Shown here in pieces: positions 31,838 to 44,661 of a stretch of 64,000 nucleotides of DNA (the stretch's first letter is position 1; each line of letters starts with the position of its first letter). Under the pieces are notes generated by a model. That model did no database searches. It saw nothing but the letters and a program-made list of their open reading frames with translations, and had not been told where the DNA came from. The DNA is from Spirodela intermedia (Eukaryota; Streptophyta; Magnoliopsida; Alismatales; Araceae). Position numbers and translations under genes: made by a program. The stretch covers positions 3,725,001-3,789,000 of the forward strand of contig LR746277.1 of NCBI GenBank assembly GCA_902729315.2. Reading direction: 5' to 3'.

Positions 31838-34800
31838 ATTTAAAAATATCAGTCAGTCATGGACCATCATATTTATGGAATATCAACTTACACTAAGATC
31901 AAGAAAGGAGGGTTTAAATTAATATGTTCTAAGACTTTTTATGAAACTTAATTTAGATGTGTGTAAGTTCATATTTCTCTTGATTATCATAAAACTTCTC
32001 TAGTTTAATAGTTTATAGTACTCAGTAATTTTCATAGTGGTTCAATTTACTACTTACATCCACTCTCCAAAAGTAATTTTACTATTGAGCTATACTAACA
32101 TTAATCGTTAGATTACAAACTACTAGTTAATGAGCCTAGCTTTCAGAACTCTAGAAGACACAAATGTTTAATGAGACAACTCTCTCGAGTGATTGAATCA
32201 CATGTTTACTTTCAATAACATACTTTTTAAGAGTTCACCATGAGTAGTCTTCTAAAGAAGATGTAAACTTTGATATTTTCAGATCTTCAATGAAAAAGAT
32301 GTCATTTATAGATAAATAATTATTGTCCTCTTATTGTTGGACTACTAACTCTATATTGAAGATTCTTTAAGCTTTAACAAGGTCAAAAAATATCATTTAA
32401 TATCATAAGACTTCATGTATTAATGTATTGACCTTGTTTGAGCAAGCAACATGAACCTCACATTACTTGTTAATTTTCTTGTGAGAGATAATGATAAGCT
32501 AGAGGTAATACATGTGAGAAAGATAAATGTTATGTCTTATGTTGCTTTTTGAATATGGTAGTATTTATAGATAAATATTGTATGAAAATCTTTTCAAATC
32601 TTCATAATTTTCAAACTTCTTATTTATTTAAAATAAGATAAGTTCAAAAAATTGAGAAACTAATTCAACATATCTTTAATTTAATTTAGATAACCTCAAG
32701 AAGAACCAGTATGACATTATTTTATTACTTAATACTTGTATATGAATTGTGTCACTTCATATTGATCTATTACGAATCTTATGTCATGACAATTGAATTG
32801 ATAAGAATTTGATATCATTAAAATAGTGATCATGATATAGATTTCGTAAAATGCTAATATTCAAATCATATTCAAATCACCTCAAATAAAATACAATCAC
32901 TAAGTTAAGATATTATTGACAATCTAGATATTTATGATCAAGATTTCAATGATGTAAGATATCTAAAATAATTTGTATGATATATTCTTAAATATCCAAA
33001 AAATCATATTTCTTTGAGTAATAATTTGAACTCAATTGACTGAAAAAATATTAAAGATTTACAAAAGTAATGATATAAAATCACAAGAACATAATAGACT
33101 AAGTAAGCTTTCATACCCATATTTTATTTTTTGTTGCCTCATTAATTCTAATGTCGTCATTATTATTTTCATATATGTCGTATTCTATAAATATGGACAT
33201 ATTTCACATCAGTGGGTAATGAGATGATTTCACACAAAGATATCTATCACATTTATACATTCAACAATATTGATCAAGAATATGTTCAATGATATCTCAT
33301 ATAAACTTTTATTGGTAACATTCTTAATTAGAAGCAAGCATTCATAAATCATAAATATTCTTAACTACATATGATTCAATCTAATATCAAAACCTACTTG
33401 TCATCAACAAAACATTATACATATAACACTTCAATAATATTGATAGCATAATATACTATAATCACATGACAATATACAAAACATGTAATATAAATTGTAT
33501 CGTATCTGAAGAAACTTCAAGAAAATGTAGGGGGTTGAATAATCTTTTTCTAATTAAAATTTTAGATTTTAATTTAAATTATGAAACTCTAAATTTATAG
33601 TAGTTCAGCTCACCTAGCCTTAACTCTTTAAGATTCTTATCCTCAAGTTCATACAATCAAGTGAATACTCAACAACAAGACTTGGGTAATTTCTAATGTT
33701 CTTCAGATATAGTCAGCTCATGAAACTAGAAAGCATTGCATCTAAATTTATGAATCTAGGGAGCTAATAATATTATCATTTAACTAATAATACTTGGGTC
33801 AACTCTACGTTTGTCCAAATATTGTAAGTACTCAATCATAAATTAAGAATAAATTAATACTTTTACAAATTCAAAGTGTAGACTTATGTGTTGTGAATTT
33901 TTGAAGCCTAAGGTAGAGGAGCTTGAATAGATGAGATTGGAAAGCTTGAGGTAGATATGTAATTTTTATCTTTGAATGATTTTTCTCAACTTGATATTTA
34001 AGCATAAGTTCCTAATATAGTGATTAATTTTTCTTATTTTTAGGGTTTTATAAATTATAAAACAATGACAAGAAAATAGTTCCTAAAAAATTATCTTTTT
34101 ATTTTTTTCATAATTTTTCATGTAGCATCATACATAATCACTTCCTCTCTATATTTAGTAAACTAAAGGGTAGACTCTTAAGTAGACTTGTGTACACTAC
34201 ATTCCTCTTGGAGAGAAGACACAAAGGTTTAGGTAAGGATATTTTCAAGGGTCATGAAGATGTTTGAATATTTTATGATGTAAAATAACCATTTTACTTT
34301 CAAATACATTTTCAACAATTTCACACTTATTGTTCTGTAAAAATTATATAAATCATATTAGTGAATACTCAACATAGTTAGCCATGTTAATGGGTTGTGA
34401 ATATAGTAAAGTAGTTTTTTGATATTAAATTATTATTTCACCATTGAGCACATTTCTTAAATTCCATGCTTGTTTTTATCTAGAAAAATTATATTAATCC
34501 TACCTCATGATTTTTAACATAACCAAGTATGTTCAAGGATCAAGTAAAACTTATACCATGCTTTTCTAATATATGAGCATAATTTTTGTAGTATAAATTC
34601 AATTTTACCCTTTTATCTATTTTGTCATCATCACAATTATTAAGGCACCCAAAACCAATAGAATACACATCTCAAATGTATAGCACTATAAAATAGTTTG
34701 AATAAAGATTGTATTGTAACATTTTAAACATGTTATAGTTTACTATACTATTATGATAGTATGTATGATAGTTCTTTAAATTCATCTAATAGTAAGATCA

Positions 34801-35991
34801 ACCTTAGATTGTACTAGTAGAAGAATTGTATGTTAATTTGAAGCCCACAATAAGGTTACTACATTATAGTAATGTAATAAAAGCTATATGTTTGATATTT
34901 GTAAGTTACCACTCTTATAACTACATGATCTACAACTTTGTGTGACTATTGATAAGTGGGTGAATGAGAAATACCTTAATGTAGATATAGTAAAATTTTA
35001 AATTAAGACTAAGAGGGCCAATAACCTAGAAAGTATTGAAAAAGTAGCATAAAAAAGAAAAAGTTAGCACATCCAAGTTCAGAAAAGAATCTCATAAAAA
35101 AATTCTAAAATCTAGCAAAAATCAATCAACATACTCATATTGAATATTGACAATCTTTGAAAAACTTCATGACATCTAAGCACATTCATGACATTGCATG
35201 AAAGTATCATAACCAACTAATCTTCTGTTTCCATTTAATTGTTTTTGATACTATTCACTTTGCACCAATATCAATCTATCACTAGTAGCTAGGAATCATA
35301 GATACATTTCTGAAGTTGTGAATCTAGAATAGTGAGCTCACATAGGATCTTTAATGTTTAGTCATTTAGAGTCCTGAATCCACAAGGGAGTGTTGAGTAT
35401 ATTTATATTGTTAAAATTATAAATTTCATAGGGGTAACATAGCAATTGGTGTTCAACTAATTGAGTTATTCATATATAGGAAAACCTTAAGGGGGTATCC
35501 ATCTAGGGTGAAGTAGGCCAATAGAACTATCTTGTTTGATTCTCTTAGCTATTTTCTTGATTAATGAATTCATTGACTTACCTAATTTTACAAAATGTTT
35601 CTCACTCACTTGCATTACATATATTTTAAACTAAACTTATTCTAGATTAGTTACTACTAAGCTTCATCATACCCAACAAAATTTTCATAGTCAAAAAGCA
35701 TGTTTATAGATCACATTATCTGAAGATGGTCTTTGTACTTCCCCTCTTGAGAAGGAGACCTAGGTGCCATAATTTCTAGCTGTCAAAGTATAGATAGAAA
35801 TATGTCATCTCATTGTTCATTCTTTCATGATGTGGCCTTATTTCTCCTTTTTATTCTTTTCATTATTTTCATTCTGATGCTAGTAGTCACATCATCATTT
35901 TAACTAAATTTATTTTTCAGTGTAGCTATCCATACCGAATTAAATATTGAATTAGGACTCCTAGAAGCAAATCAAAGATATTGTGCAAGAA

Positions 35992-36002
35992 CTCTCTCTC
36001 TC

Positions 36003-36040
<38 letters not shown>

Positions 36041-36041
36041 C
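35992..36041. repeat. (CT)n microsatellite opening a longer polypyrimidine block
   Basis: A CT run with one G interruption, followed by CCCTC-rich imperfect repeats to about 36100 and again near 36190-36212. Confidence 0.93.
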
Positions 36042-36110
36042 CCTCCCTCTCTCCCTCTCTCCCTCCTCGCTTGTCTCTCTCCCTCACTCTCCCTTTGACA
36101 TAGGGTATTA

Positions 36111-36131
36111 GGGTCCATTGTTCATGGACCC
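36111..36131. repeat. Perfect 8-bp inverted repeat with 5-base loop
   Basis: GGGTCCAT, loop TGTTC, ATGGACCC, embedded in the polypyrimidine block. Confidence 0.85.
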
Positions 36132-37986
36132 TCACCCTCCCTCTCTCTCGTATAGTACTATTCCCAATAAACATAAGGCATCAACATTGTTTAGGAGAAC
36201 TCTCTCACTCTCCCTCTCTATAGGGTTTCTTGAACATAATGCATGGATATTGCGCAACATATAGGTCATTTTTTGGAGGAAATGGCATGAATCGAGACAG
36301 AAAGTATGGTCCCTCTTGTAGATCTTCCAATTTTGGTTACACATCCATCTCTGGTACAGACGAAATACTCAAGATCTACAGGACCCCGACAATCCTCTTG
36401 ATTCCATCACCAAGTGGTCCTGCATCCCGCCCCACATGAGCGGGTTACTGAAGCCAAAGCGTGCCGAATTGAAGTACTTCGGATCTCACTTACTGGCAAG
36501 GCAACGTTATTCATGCAAGGTGAAGATTTGTCCAAGCGGAGTAAGCGTGGACCAATTTTGGGTTTGGTTCCCCAATAATAGCAGCATGTGTTCATTTCTA
36601 GGTAGATACACGTGTCATTCTACCTTAGTTTGGAACTTGGTCCTACCTTTTTTGGGGGACCAATTCCAAAAATTAAGCCCAAAGGAAACCAGGGCCCAGT
36701 CGAAACAAGGGTCAATGGGTTGGTGGATCCCAGTAGGGTCAAGGTTCACTTACCTGGATTATCGCCTCGGACCCGCCTTAGTCGCCATCTCCGGCAACAA
36801 GCAGCCTCTTCAAGTTGCGCGGAAGACTTTACCACCGATAGATAACTTGTATTCTCTCTCATAGAACACAGGAGCTGGCCGTGGAAGGAGGAAGACCCTT
36901 CTTTCCCTTTCCACGCTCGAATCTTCTCTCCATTTATAAGGTAAGGCCCCGCTTCTCCCTCGAGAACGGGGGCCAGTTAGCCCTATCCGGCGCTCCACGA
37001 CGAACCGTTGCCTGATAGCCTGCTCTTGGCACAGACCCGCTCGATGAGCACAGATCCGAGAAGCTTCCGGCGTGACAGATTGGCTTTTTGGGTCGGGGTG
37101 TGGCTCGGAGCATGCTAAGAAAAGGGACAGCACCCATCAGACCTGAGTCCCGAGGACTCCATTGGCACCTGGTCCTATGTCTCATTTCTCAGGCTTTTCT
37201 CTGGACCCATATAAGTCGTCGAAGTCTCATGAAAAATCTACCCTATGGGTTTCATAAATTTTGCAATCTCGGGCTGGGACCAGGCTATCGGCGCATCATT
37301 CATGTAAGATAATAATTGGTGAGTGAGATTGGACAGTGCGCATTAGATGGGTGCAACAACCATGGTTACTTTGATGGCAGGTGGCATTAAAGCCATGTTG
37401 GGCGCCATCTCTGGTCGGTGCACCAGATGGTCCGAACCGCTGAGCTGGTGTGTCCTGTGGTGGCCGTCGAATTGGGTGGCTGAAATATCTCTTAGTTCTG
37501 ACTGACCATTTTTATATATTCGAGAGTTCTTAATTGCATGTATTAACTCGATCAGTTGAAGACTTTTCCAAATGGAAAAACCCGCATCAAGTAAACTAAT
37601 GTCTCATGATAAGAGGGAAAAATACGAGAAAAAAGACATATCCACAGAAATAATAAATCCCTGACCATGGGAAATGAGAGGTGTGGTCGTGGAATTCATT
37701 CATTTCTCTCTCCCGTCCTCTTCCGGCAAGAAGCGGGGAACACAAGGCCCCCATTAGTGTCTCCCCCATTGGTGAAGAGCGGAGCGTTTGCGTTCCACGT
37801 GATTCTCTCCTGTCCTTGGCTTAACCCTTCATCTGTCGCCTATCCCTAAATATCCTGTCAAGGATGCGTCTTTTACTGCCTCACGAGGGTGTTTCTACGC
37901 TCGCTCGTCTTGATTTTATCTCAGTCTTTTCATCGCCTCGGTTATCTCGTCACAGAAGGGTCCACCATCTCCATCTCCGGCCCCGC

Positions 37987-37993
37987 CTATAAG
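37987..37993 (+). promoter_or_regulatory. TATA-like element of the GH127 gene
   Basis: TATAAG in the context GCCTATAAGC, about 115 bases upstream of the start codon at 38106. Spacing is reasonable for a short leader. Confidence 0.4.
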
Positions 37994-38105
37994 CTTTTAC
38001 GCTGCTCGTTGTCTAAAGCGAGGAGCCTGGAGGGAACGCAAGTCTATTCAATTAGTCCTGCCATCTTCTTTCTTCCATTCCGGCGTCTGGAGCAGAAGCT
38101 GAGGA

Positions 38106-41100
38106 ATGGATTTGCGAGTGCTCCTCCAGCTGATGCTGATAACCTCCATGCTATCTGCTCGTGCCCTCGGGAAGGAATGCACAAACATAATCGCCCAGTC
38201 GCACTCCCTCCGTTACCAGGTGTGGGCGACAAAGAATGAGGAATGGCGGGGAGAGATGGACTCCCACCACGACCATTTGAACCCGACTGAAGAGTCCACT
38301 TGGATGGACCTGCTCTCCAGGGATCTCTCGGGGGGAGACGTAGCAAAAACCGAATTCGACTGGACGATGCTCTACCGGAGCATAAGGCGTTCGGAGGGCA
38401 ACTTCACCGACGAAGGGAGCTTCCTCAGAGAAATGTCCCTCCATGATGTGCGCCTCGATCCGGATTCAAAGCACGGGAGGGCGCAGCAGACCAACCTTGA
38501 TTACTTGTTGATGCTGGACGTCGATCGCCTGGTGTGGAGCTTCAGGAAGCAGGCGCGTCTTCCTGCTCCCGGAAATCCATATGGAGGGTGGGAATCACCC
38601 AACATGGAGATCAGGGGACACTTCGTAGGTGACCTCTCTCTCTCTCTCTCTCTCTCTCGCTCGCTCTGTGCCGAGATTGACGAGGTTGTGCCTCATGAGT
38701 GAACTTCTCGATGCGTCTCGCAGGCCATTACTTGAGCGCATCCGCTAAAATGTGGGCGTCAACACATAATGCATCTATTCATCAGAAGATGACCGCGGTG
38801 GTCGATGCCCTCTACCTCTGCCAGAAGAAGATGGGCAGTGGGTACCTCTCGGCCTTCTCGACTGAATATTTTGACCGTCTGGAGGCCGACGTCTATGTCT
38901 GGGCGCCTTACTACACGATACACAAGGTACCTATGAAATTTTCACTCTCCATCATCGAAGCTTGATCTCCCCAGATTAGTGTTTCACAGCGTCGTTCGAC
39001 AGATACTGGCCGGCCTCCTGGACCAGTTCTCCTACGCCGGAAACGCCAGAGCCTTGGAGATGACGATCGGGATGGCCGACTACTTCGCGAACCGCGTGAA
39101 GAACGTGATAGAAAAATATAGCATCGAGAGGCACTGGCTGACCATGAACGAGGAAACGGGAGGAATGAACGATGCCCTGTATAATCTTTACAGCATTACG
39201 GTAATCTCACTTGCATTATATCGATCATCTTTTCTATTATTTATTTTAGTCTGTCATCACACTGGAATCATTATTACTTTTTAAAATTCTTGTCAATGTG
39301 AATGCAGGGAAACCAGAAGCATTTAATCCTCGCCCATCTTTTCGACAAACCATGTTTTCTGGGTCTCCTTGCGATTCAGGTGCTATTCTATCTTCATAAC
39401 GCTTAATTTTACAGAAACTGCGTGCTCGGTGACTGCAGCCAAAATATTTACACGAAGATCTCAGCGACTGTTGCTGTTTGCAGTCTGATAGTCTTTCAGG
39501 TTTCCATGCCAACACGCACATCCCTCTTGTTATTGGGGCGCAAAAACGATACGAGGTCACAGGAGACCCCCTTTATAAGGTAATGGCGCTTGCTCTCTTC
39601 ATCTGGATCGCACAAGCTGGTGGCATTTCATCAATTGTGCATTATCGTACGGTGCTTAATCTTCATCATAACATACACCTGATCTTCAAGCCACGATGAG
39701 TTGTGTTTGACAGGACATTGGGACGTATTTCATGGAGGTCATCAATTCTTCTCACAGCTATGCAACAGGGGGAACATCTGTCAATGAAATCTGGTATTAC
39801 CACGCATCACCAAGAACAGAAGTTTTCCAAGCTAAGCTACCTTCGACATGCTGCTTCATCAAACCTATTAATTTTTTCGCAGGTCTGATCCCAATCGTTT
39901 GGCAGATACACTTCAAACGGAAAATGAAGAATCTTGCACGACACATAACATGCTCAAGGTTGGGACCAAATAACAGATAATAATATCGATAATAATGCTA
40001 TTAGTTATGATATATTGACCATATGACCGAATTAACGCATCTTATTCCTAATAGAAATTCATTTTTCTCGGATTTTGAAGAGGGCCAGTTTTTCTTCTTT
40101 TTTTTTTTCTCCCTTCAAGCAGGTTTCGCGCAACCTCTTTAGATGGACAAGGAAGGCTAGCTACGCGGAGTACTACGAGAGGGCCCTGACTAATGGAGTG
40201 CTGAGCATCCAGAGAGGAACGGACCCTGGAGTGATGATCTACATGCTTCCTCTGGGCGTTGGGGTGTCGAAAGCAAGGAGCTTTCACGGCTGGGGGACAA
40301 GGTTTGACTCCTTCTGGTGTTGTTACGGGACAGGTTGGATTCCTTCTTTACAAAACTCCTGTAGTTTATTCACCTCGAATAAATTATCATATATATATGA
40401 GTGTTGAGTGGACGGAGGTTATAAATTTTTTATTTTTTATTTCTAAAATTTCAAGGAATCGAGTCATTCTCGAAGCTCGGAGATTCCATCTACTTTGAGG
40501 ACAGGAGCACAACCAGTCTTTATATCGCCCATTATGTATCAAGTTCACTCAAATGGAAATCTGGGGGTCTCACAGTCAACCAAAAAGTTCAGCCAGTTGC
40601 TTCTCAGGATGCTTACCTGCGCGTGGAGTTGACTTTCTCTTCAAATCAGGTATCTTGGGTAGAGCTTTAAAAAGGGTGCCGTCACTCAGAAAGAGTGCTG
40701 ATTTCTATTTTTTAATTTCTGCGCACTAAATCTATCATGGGTTTCTGTATGATCCATACAGTCGGCTGCCCAGTCATCTGAACTGAACCTGCGAATACCT
40801 TCCTGGACATCTCCGAGCAATGCCAAGGCCACATTGAACAATGAACCTCTGGATACTCCTCCTCCAGGTGAGATACCTTTTGACGACTCTGATTACTACA
40901 GATATCATCATTAGCTTCCGATCTTTCAGCAGGACTGATGACGATCTTTTTTTTCCCACACGGGCAGGAAATTTTCTGTCTGTGAGGAGGAATTGGGCGT
41001 CCACAGACGTGCTTTCCCTCCAGCTCCCCATCAGCTTGAGGACGGAATCCATTAAAGGTCACTACACTTCATTTCTCACAGAATCACGAGAGGATCGATG

Positions 41101-41850
41101 TTACCTGATTTCTTACCAGCGATTACTACCCTTGCAGACGATCGGCGAGGGCTCGGGTCCGTTCAGGCCGTCCTCTTCGGGCCGTACCTCCTCGCGGGTC
41201 TGACCAGGGATGACTGGGAGTTGAGGCCCGGGAACTCCACATCCATCTCCGACTGGATCAGAGCGGTCCCGGCAGAGCAAAACTCCCAGCTGATAACGTT
41301 CACCCAGGAATTCGACGATGGGGTCCTGGTTTTCTCCAACTCGAACTACTCGATCGCCATGGAGGAAGCGCCGTCCGAAGGGTCGGACGCCGCCGTCCAC
41401 GCGAGCTTCCGGGCCATCGCCGTGAACTCCACAACCAAGAATCTGATCATGCTGGAGCCTTTCGACTTGCCCGGGATGGTGGTGGCGGCGAGGAGGCCGA
41501 ACGGCGCCTTAATCGTCTCCGGCGATCCCGGCCCCGATTCCACGTTCCGGCTGACGGCGCCGCCGCCGCGGGACGGGAACCCCAATAGCGCCGTTTCTCT
41601 GGAGTCGTCGATCCATCCGGGTTGCTTCGTGCACGGTGCGGCAGACCGCGCCGCCGGAAAGAGCGTCCGGCTGGTCTGCCAGCGAGGGGCGGGAGCGAGG
41701 AAGGAAGCAAGGTTCGAGATTTACCAAGGAACGAGGGCTTACGACCCGATCAGCTTCGTGGGCAGGGGTACCAGGAGGAATTTTCTGTTGGAGCCTCTCA
41801 TAAATCTGAAAGATGAGACCTACACCGTGTACTTTAATATTTCTGTATGA
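38106..41850 (+). CDS. GH127 (DUF1680) beta-L-arabinofuranosidase-like secreted glycosidase
   Basis: Twelve exons: 38106-38628, 38724-38926, 39003-39200, 39308-39379, 39484-39579, 39714-39793, 39883-39958, 40123-40333, 40456-40649, 40762-40867, 40968-41057 and 41138-41850. All have GT-AG borders and join in frame to 853 aa, close to the plant DUF1680 length of about 860. A signal peptide (1 to about 22) precedes the family start KECTNI. Conserved blocks include LHDVRLDPDS, RAQQTNLDYLLMLDVDRL, GHFVGHYLSA, WAPYYTIHK and NEETGGMND. By motif comparison with bacterial HypBA1, Glu389 (SVNEIW) fits the acid/base. Glu407, Cys409 (ENEESC), Cys482 and Cys483 (FWCCYGTG) fit the zinc site and nucleophile. 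A C-terminal beta domain runs to YFNISV. It probably trims beta-L-arabinofuranosyl residues, for example from wall glycoproteins; plant activity is inferred. It is convergent with the GH28 gene. Confidence 0.94.
38634..38659. repeat. (CT)n tract at the start of GH127 intron 1
   Basis: Begins five bases after the donor GT at 38629. Confidence 0.95.
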
Positions 41851-43105
41851 ACCATAAAATTCCTCCTGATCGAATGTCTCCTCTGAGTTCCACAGTTTTT
41901 CTTACCGTCGAGTTCTTGAGGCCCTGTAATTTAGTCTCATTATGAGGGGGCGATGGAGGAAGTCTCGCCGCGATGGGATGGTGGAGAAAGACCCCGAATG
42001 CAGAGGAGGAGGGAGGCGCTTATGGGGGGGGTTGCGGCCGCTTTCTACACAAGCCCCTGAGCAGGTGGTGAGCCATCCTTTCCTGCCTGCATTCCTCCTG
42101 TTGCCCTTGGATCCATAGCCGCCGTTCTATGCTCGTGATTCTATGCTCTTTCTGGATGACAAAGAAGCAAGTGCTTCCTAAAAATTTATGCCTGAGCTCT
42201 CAGATCAAAACTTCGTGTTTCGTGAGCAGTGATAAGAAGCAGCGATGTCCTCCCCTGTGAGCTTTTCTGATCGCTTAAACTCTCTGCCGTTCTACTCACT
42301 GTTCGTCCCTTTTACGTGATTTCCTCGAACTTCTGTCATATCCGCACTCATAATCTTTGAAACTAGCAGATCTTCGAATTCGTCGCTGGAACCCCCAATT
42401 CAACAGTAAACCCTGATGCTTCTTCCACAATGTAGTACGATCGGTTCCCACACGAACAATGCTTTGCACCTTCCGAACTGCTGCAACACGGAAGCAAACT
42501 AGTGGGCGAGCAAGGGGACGCTGATGGCCTCCCGCCCCTACCTCCCCAATCCTAGAATTCCTCGTTATTTCGCACCACATCCTTCTATGTCCGACCCTCG
42601 GCGTAGCTCTCCAGCAATTCTTCCGGCGTGGCAAGATATCGCGCCCGTTTTATCTAATGTATTTGAGATTTCATTTCTCCAGTTCTCGTGGTACAGAGTC
42701 TACTCAATCTAACGCAGGAATCTAGATGGTCAGCTCATCCCTGTTCAGTATAGGATTTATGTTTAAACTGGTGATCTGTGTCTCGAGATGCTGAAACAAG
42801 GACCTCTTAGTGCTTATCTTCTGTCATGCCTGTGCGTGGCTGTGGAGATGCGGAAGATTACCTGCGGCATGTGTGGAGAAAGGAGAGGAGACTCTTGGGG
42901 GTTGGTGGTCAGGAAGTTTATTGATGAAGCAGGTCGAATCTCCCCTCGGCCTGCAATCTGGGTAATTCGAATCATCTTCCACCCAGTTCACTTCAGCCCC
43001 TCCTTTTTTTCTCCCCGCTTAGAAGAAACTGAAGGTCCTGCTAATGAACTGTGCAGCAGCAGGAGCAGCTCCCCTTTCATAATCTTACCCAGAAATAGCA
43101 GGGTG
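41851..43105. other. Shared 3' intergenic region between GH127 and GH28 genes
   Basis: 1.25 kb between convergent stops. It should hold both 3' UTRs. No gene or repeat was recognised. Confidence 0.5.
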
Positions 43106-44661
43106 TCAGTACTCTTCCGAGTACCATTCTCGGAAGGACAGCCCGTTGACCGTGGAGGGCCAGAACTCTATTGGGTTGTTCCACCCCTTCGAGCTGCTCT
43201 TGTGCCAGCGCATCCTCACCCTGTCCATCTCCAGGCCGGAGACGTGCTCCACCATCAACCCGGCCGTGCTGTGGCGCACCATTTCTTGGCACCCCGGCCT
43301 GTAGTCCACTACTCCGTCGGGGTAGTCCGTCCACCTCCTGAAGGTCAGGTTGACGTTGACGAAGCTCAAGTTTTGGAGCAGCCCGCCGCCGGAGCCGGAC
43401 AAGAAGACCCCGTTCTCCGACTCGGCGGAGATGTTGATGAATCGCAGACCGGAGATCAACCCGGCTCTCGAGCCCAGCTCCCGGGGGCAGGTAGTGACGT
43501 AGATGGGCTCGGCTCTCCCCCACCACGAGGGATCATAGTATCTCGTTCTTATTCTGATGTTCGAGAAGGTGACATCGCTGACATTCCCTGCATTGAACCA
43601 GAGCCGTGAAGTGAAGGGCGGGTTGTTCTGCCCGAGGAGGATCGGCGGGCGGCGTTACCTCCGTCGCGGATCTGAAGGGCGAGCCCCCGGTGGGAGTCGA
43701 AGATGGTGATGTTGTCGAAGAGGAAGCTTCTGAAATCGAACCAGCTCGCGCTGCCGAGCTTGATGGCGCTGGACTTGGTCCGGATCCAACAGTCGGCGGC
43801 GGTGAGGTTGACCACCGGCCCGGCGGAGGACTTTGGGCAGATGGCGTCGTCGCCGGTGTCGATATGGCACTGGGCGATGGCCGTGTTATTGGAGTCCTCC
43901 ACGTCGATGCCGTCGTTGTTGGGGGAATCGAAGTCCCCGAGGATCGTCACCTCCCGGATGGACGAGTTGTCGCAGCCCACCAGGTGCAAGCTGCAAGGCC
44001 AACAGGCTAGATGAGGAAGAAGAAGAAGAAGAGGAAGAAGAAGATTAGGGTTTTGCTAGGATGCGCACCACCAGTAGGCGGGGTCGACGAGGCGGATGTT
44101 CCAGATCCGGACGTTACGGCAGCGGAGGAAGCCGAGGAGGCGGGGGCGGCACTCGTCACCGAGGCAGGCCCCCGTCGAGTTCCAGCTGACCATCACGTTC
44201 TTCCTCGGGTCTCGCCGGCGGACGAAGACCCAGCCCTGGCCGTTGATCTCGCCGCCGCCGGTGATCCCCACGCCGGCGGCGTCCTCCGCCAGGACGACGT
44301 ACCACCTATGGCTCTCCGGCGGGTAGTCCTCCTCGCGGGTCCCCCCCAGCAGCCGCGCGCCCTCCGCAAGGTCCAGCACCACGCCGGATTTCAGCAGGAT
44401 CGTCGCCGTGAGGTAGTCCCCAGGGGGGAAGCGGACGGGGCCGCCACCGCAGGCGGCGACGGCGTCCACCGCTGCCTGGATGGCCGCCGTGTCGTACATC
44501 TTGCCGTCGCCGGCGGCGCCGTAGTCCGTGACGGAGGCCCGGCAGGGGAGCTGTATCGTTGATGGGAGGGAGAACGGCCATGGGGTGGCATCTGGAAGGG
44601 GATCGGAGGAGTGGAGGAGCCCCAGAGCGAGGAGTAGAGAGAGGAGATCCGAAGAGGCCAT
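43106..44661 (-). CDS. GH28 polygalacturonase-like protein (pectin lyase fold)
   Basis: Three exons on the minus strand, 44661-44069, 43990-43659 and 43587-43106, join in frame to 468 aa. A signal peptide (about 1-22) is followed by the family opening VTDYGAAGDG and right-handed beta-helix repeats. Of the GH28 signatures, the N-x-D block appears as NNDGID (222-227) and the double Asp as TGDDAI (243-248). The catalytic-His block GHG is replaced around SSAIKLGS (271-278), and the RIK block by LALQIRD (301-307). It resembles the plant subgroup of At3g57790 (from memory). Family members hydrolyse pectic galacturonans in the wall; with the altered His and RIK sites, activity here is uncertain. Intron 1 carries a GAA-type run (44011-44043). 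Confidence 0.9.

Larger units (their letters stand above)
31838..38105. other. AT-rich repeat-derived DNA, then moderate-GC flank of the GH127 gene
   Basis: From 31.8 to 35.9 kb the sequence is very AT-rich. Two LTR-like openings are seen (about 31.91 and 33.53 kb) but no readable coding domain. A polypyrimidine block (35992-36210) marks the change to more balanced composition. The 36.2-37.9 kb part is unclassified. A TATA-like site is present near 37987. Confidence 0.5.

Noticed and set aside
36436-36864. 142-aa plus-strand ORF in the 36-37 kb region
   Set aside because: No family resemblance, and overlapping ORFs in other frames are just as long. The region may be repeat-derived but could not be classified.
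37381-37420. Possible gypsy primer site (TTGGGCGCCATC-like)
   Set aside because: Only partial similarity and no LTR edge or partner found nearby.
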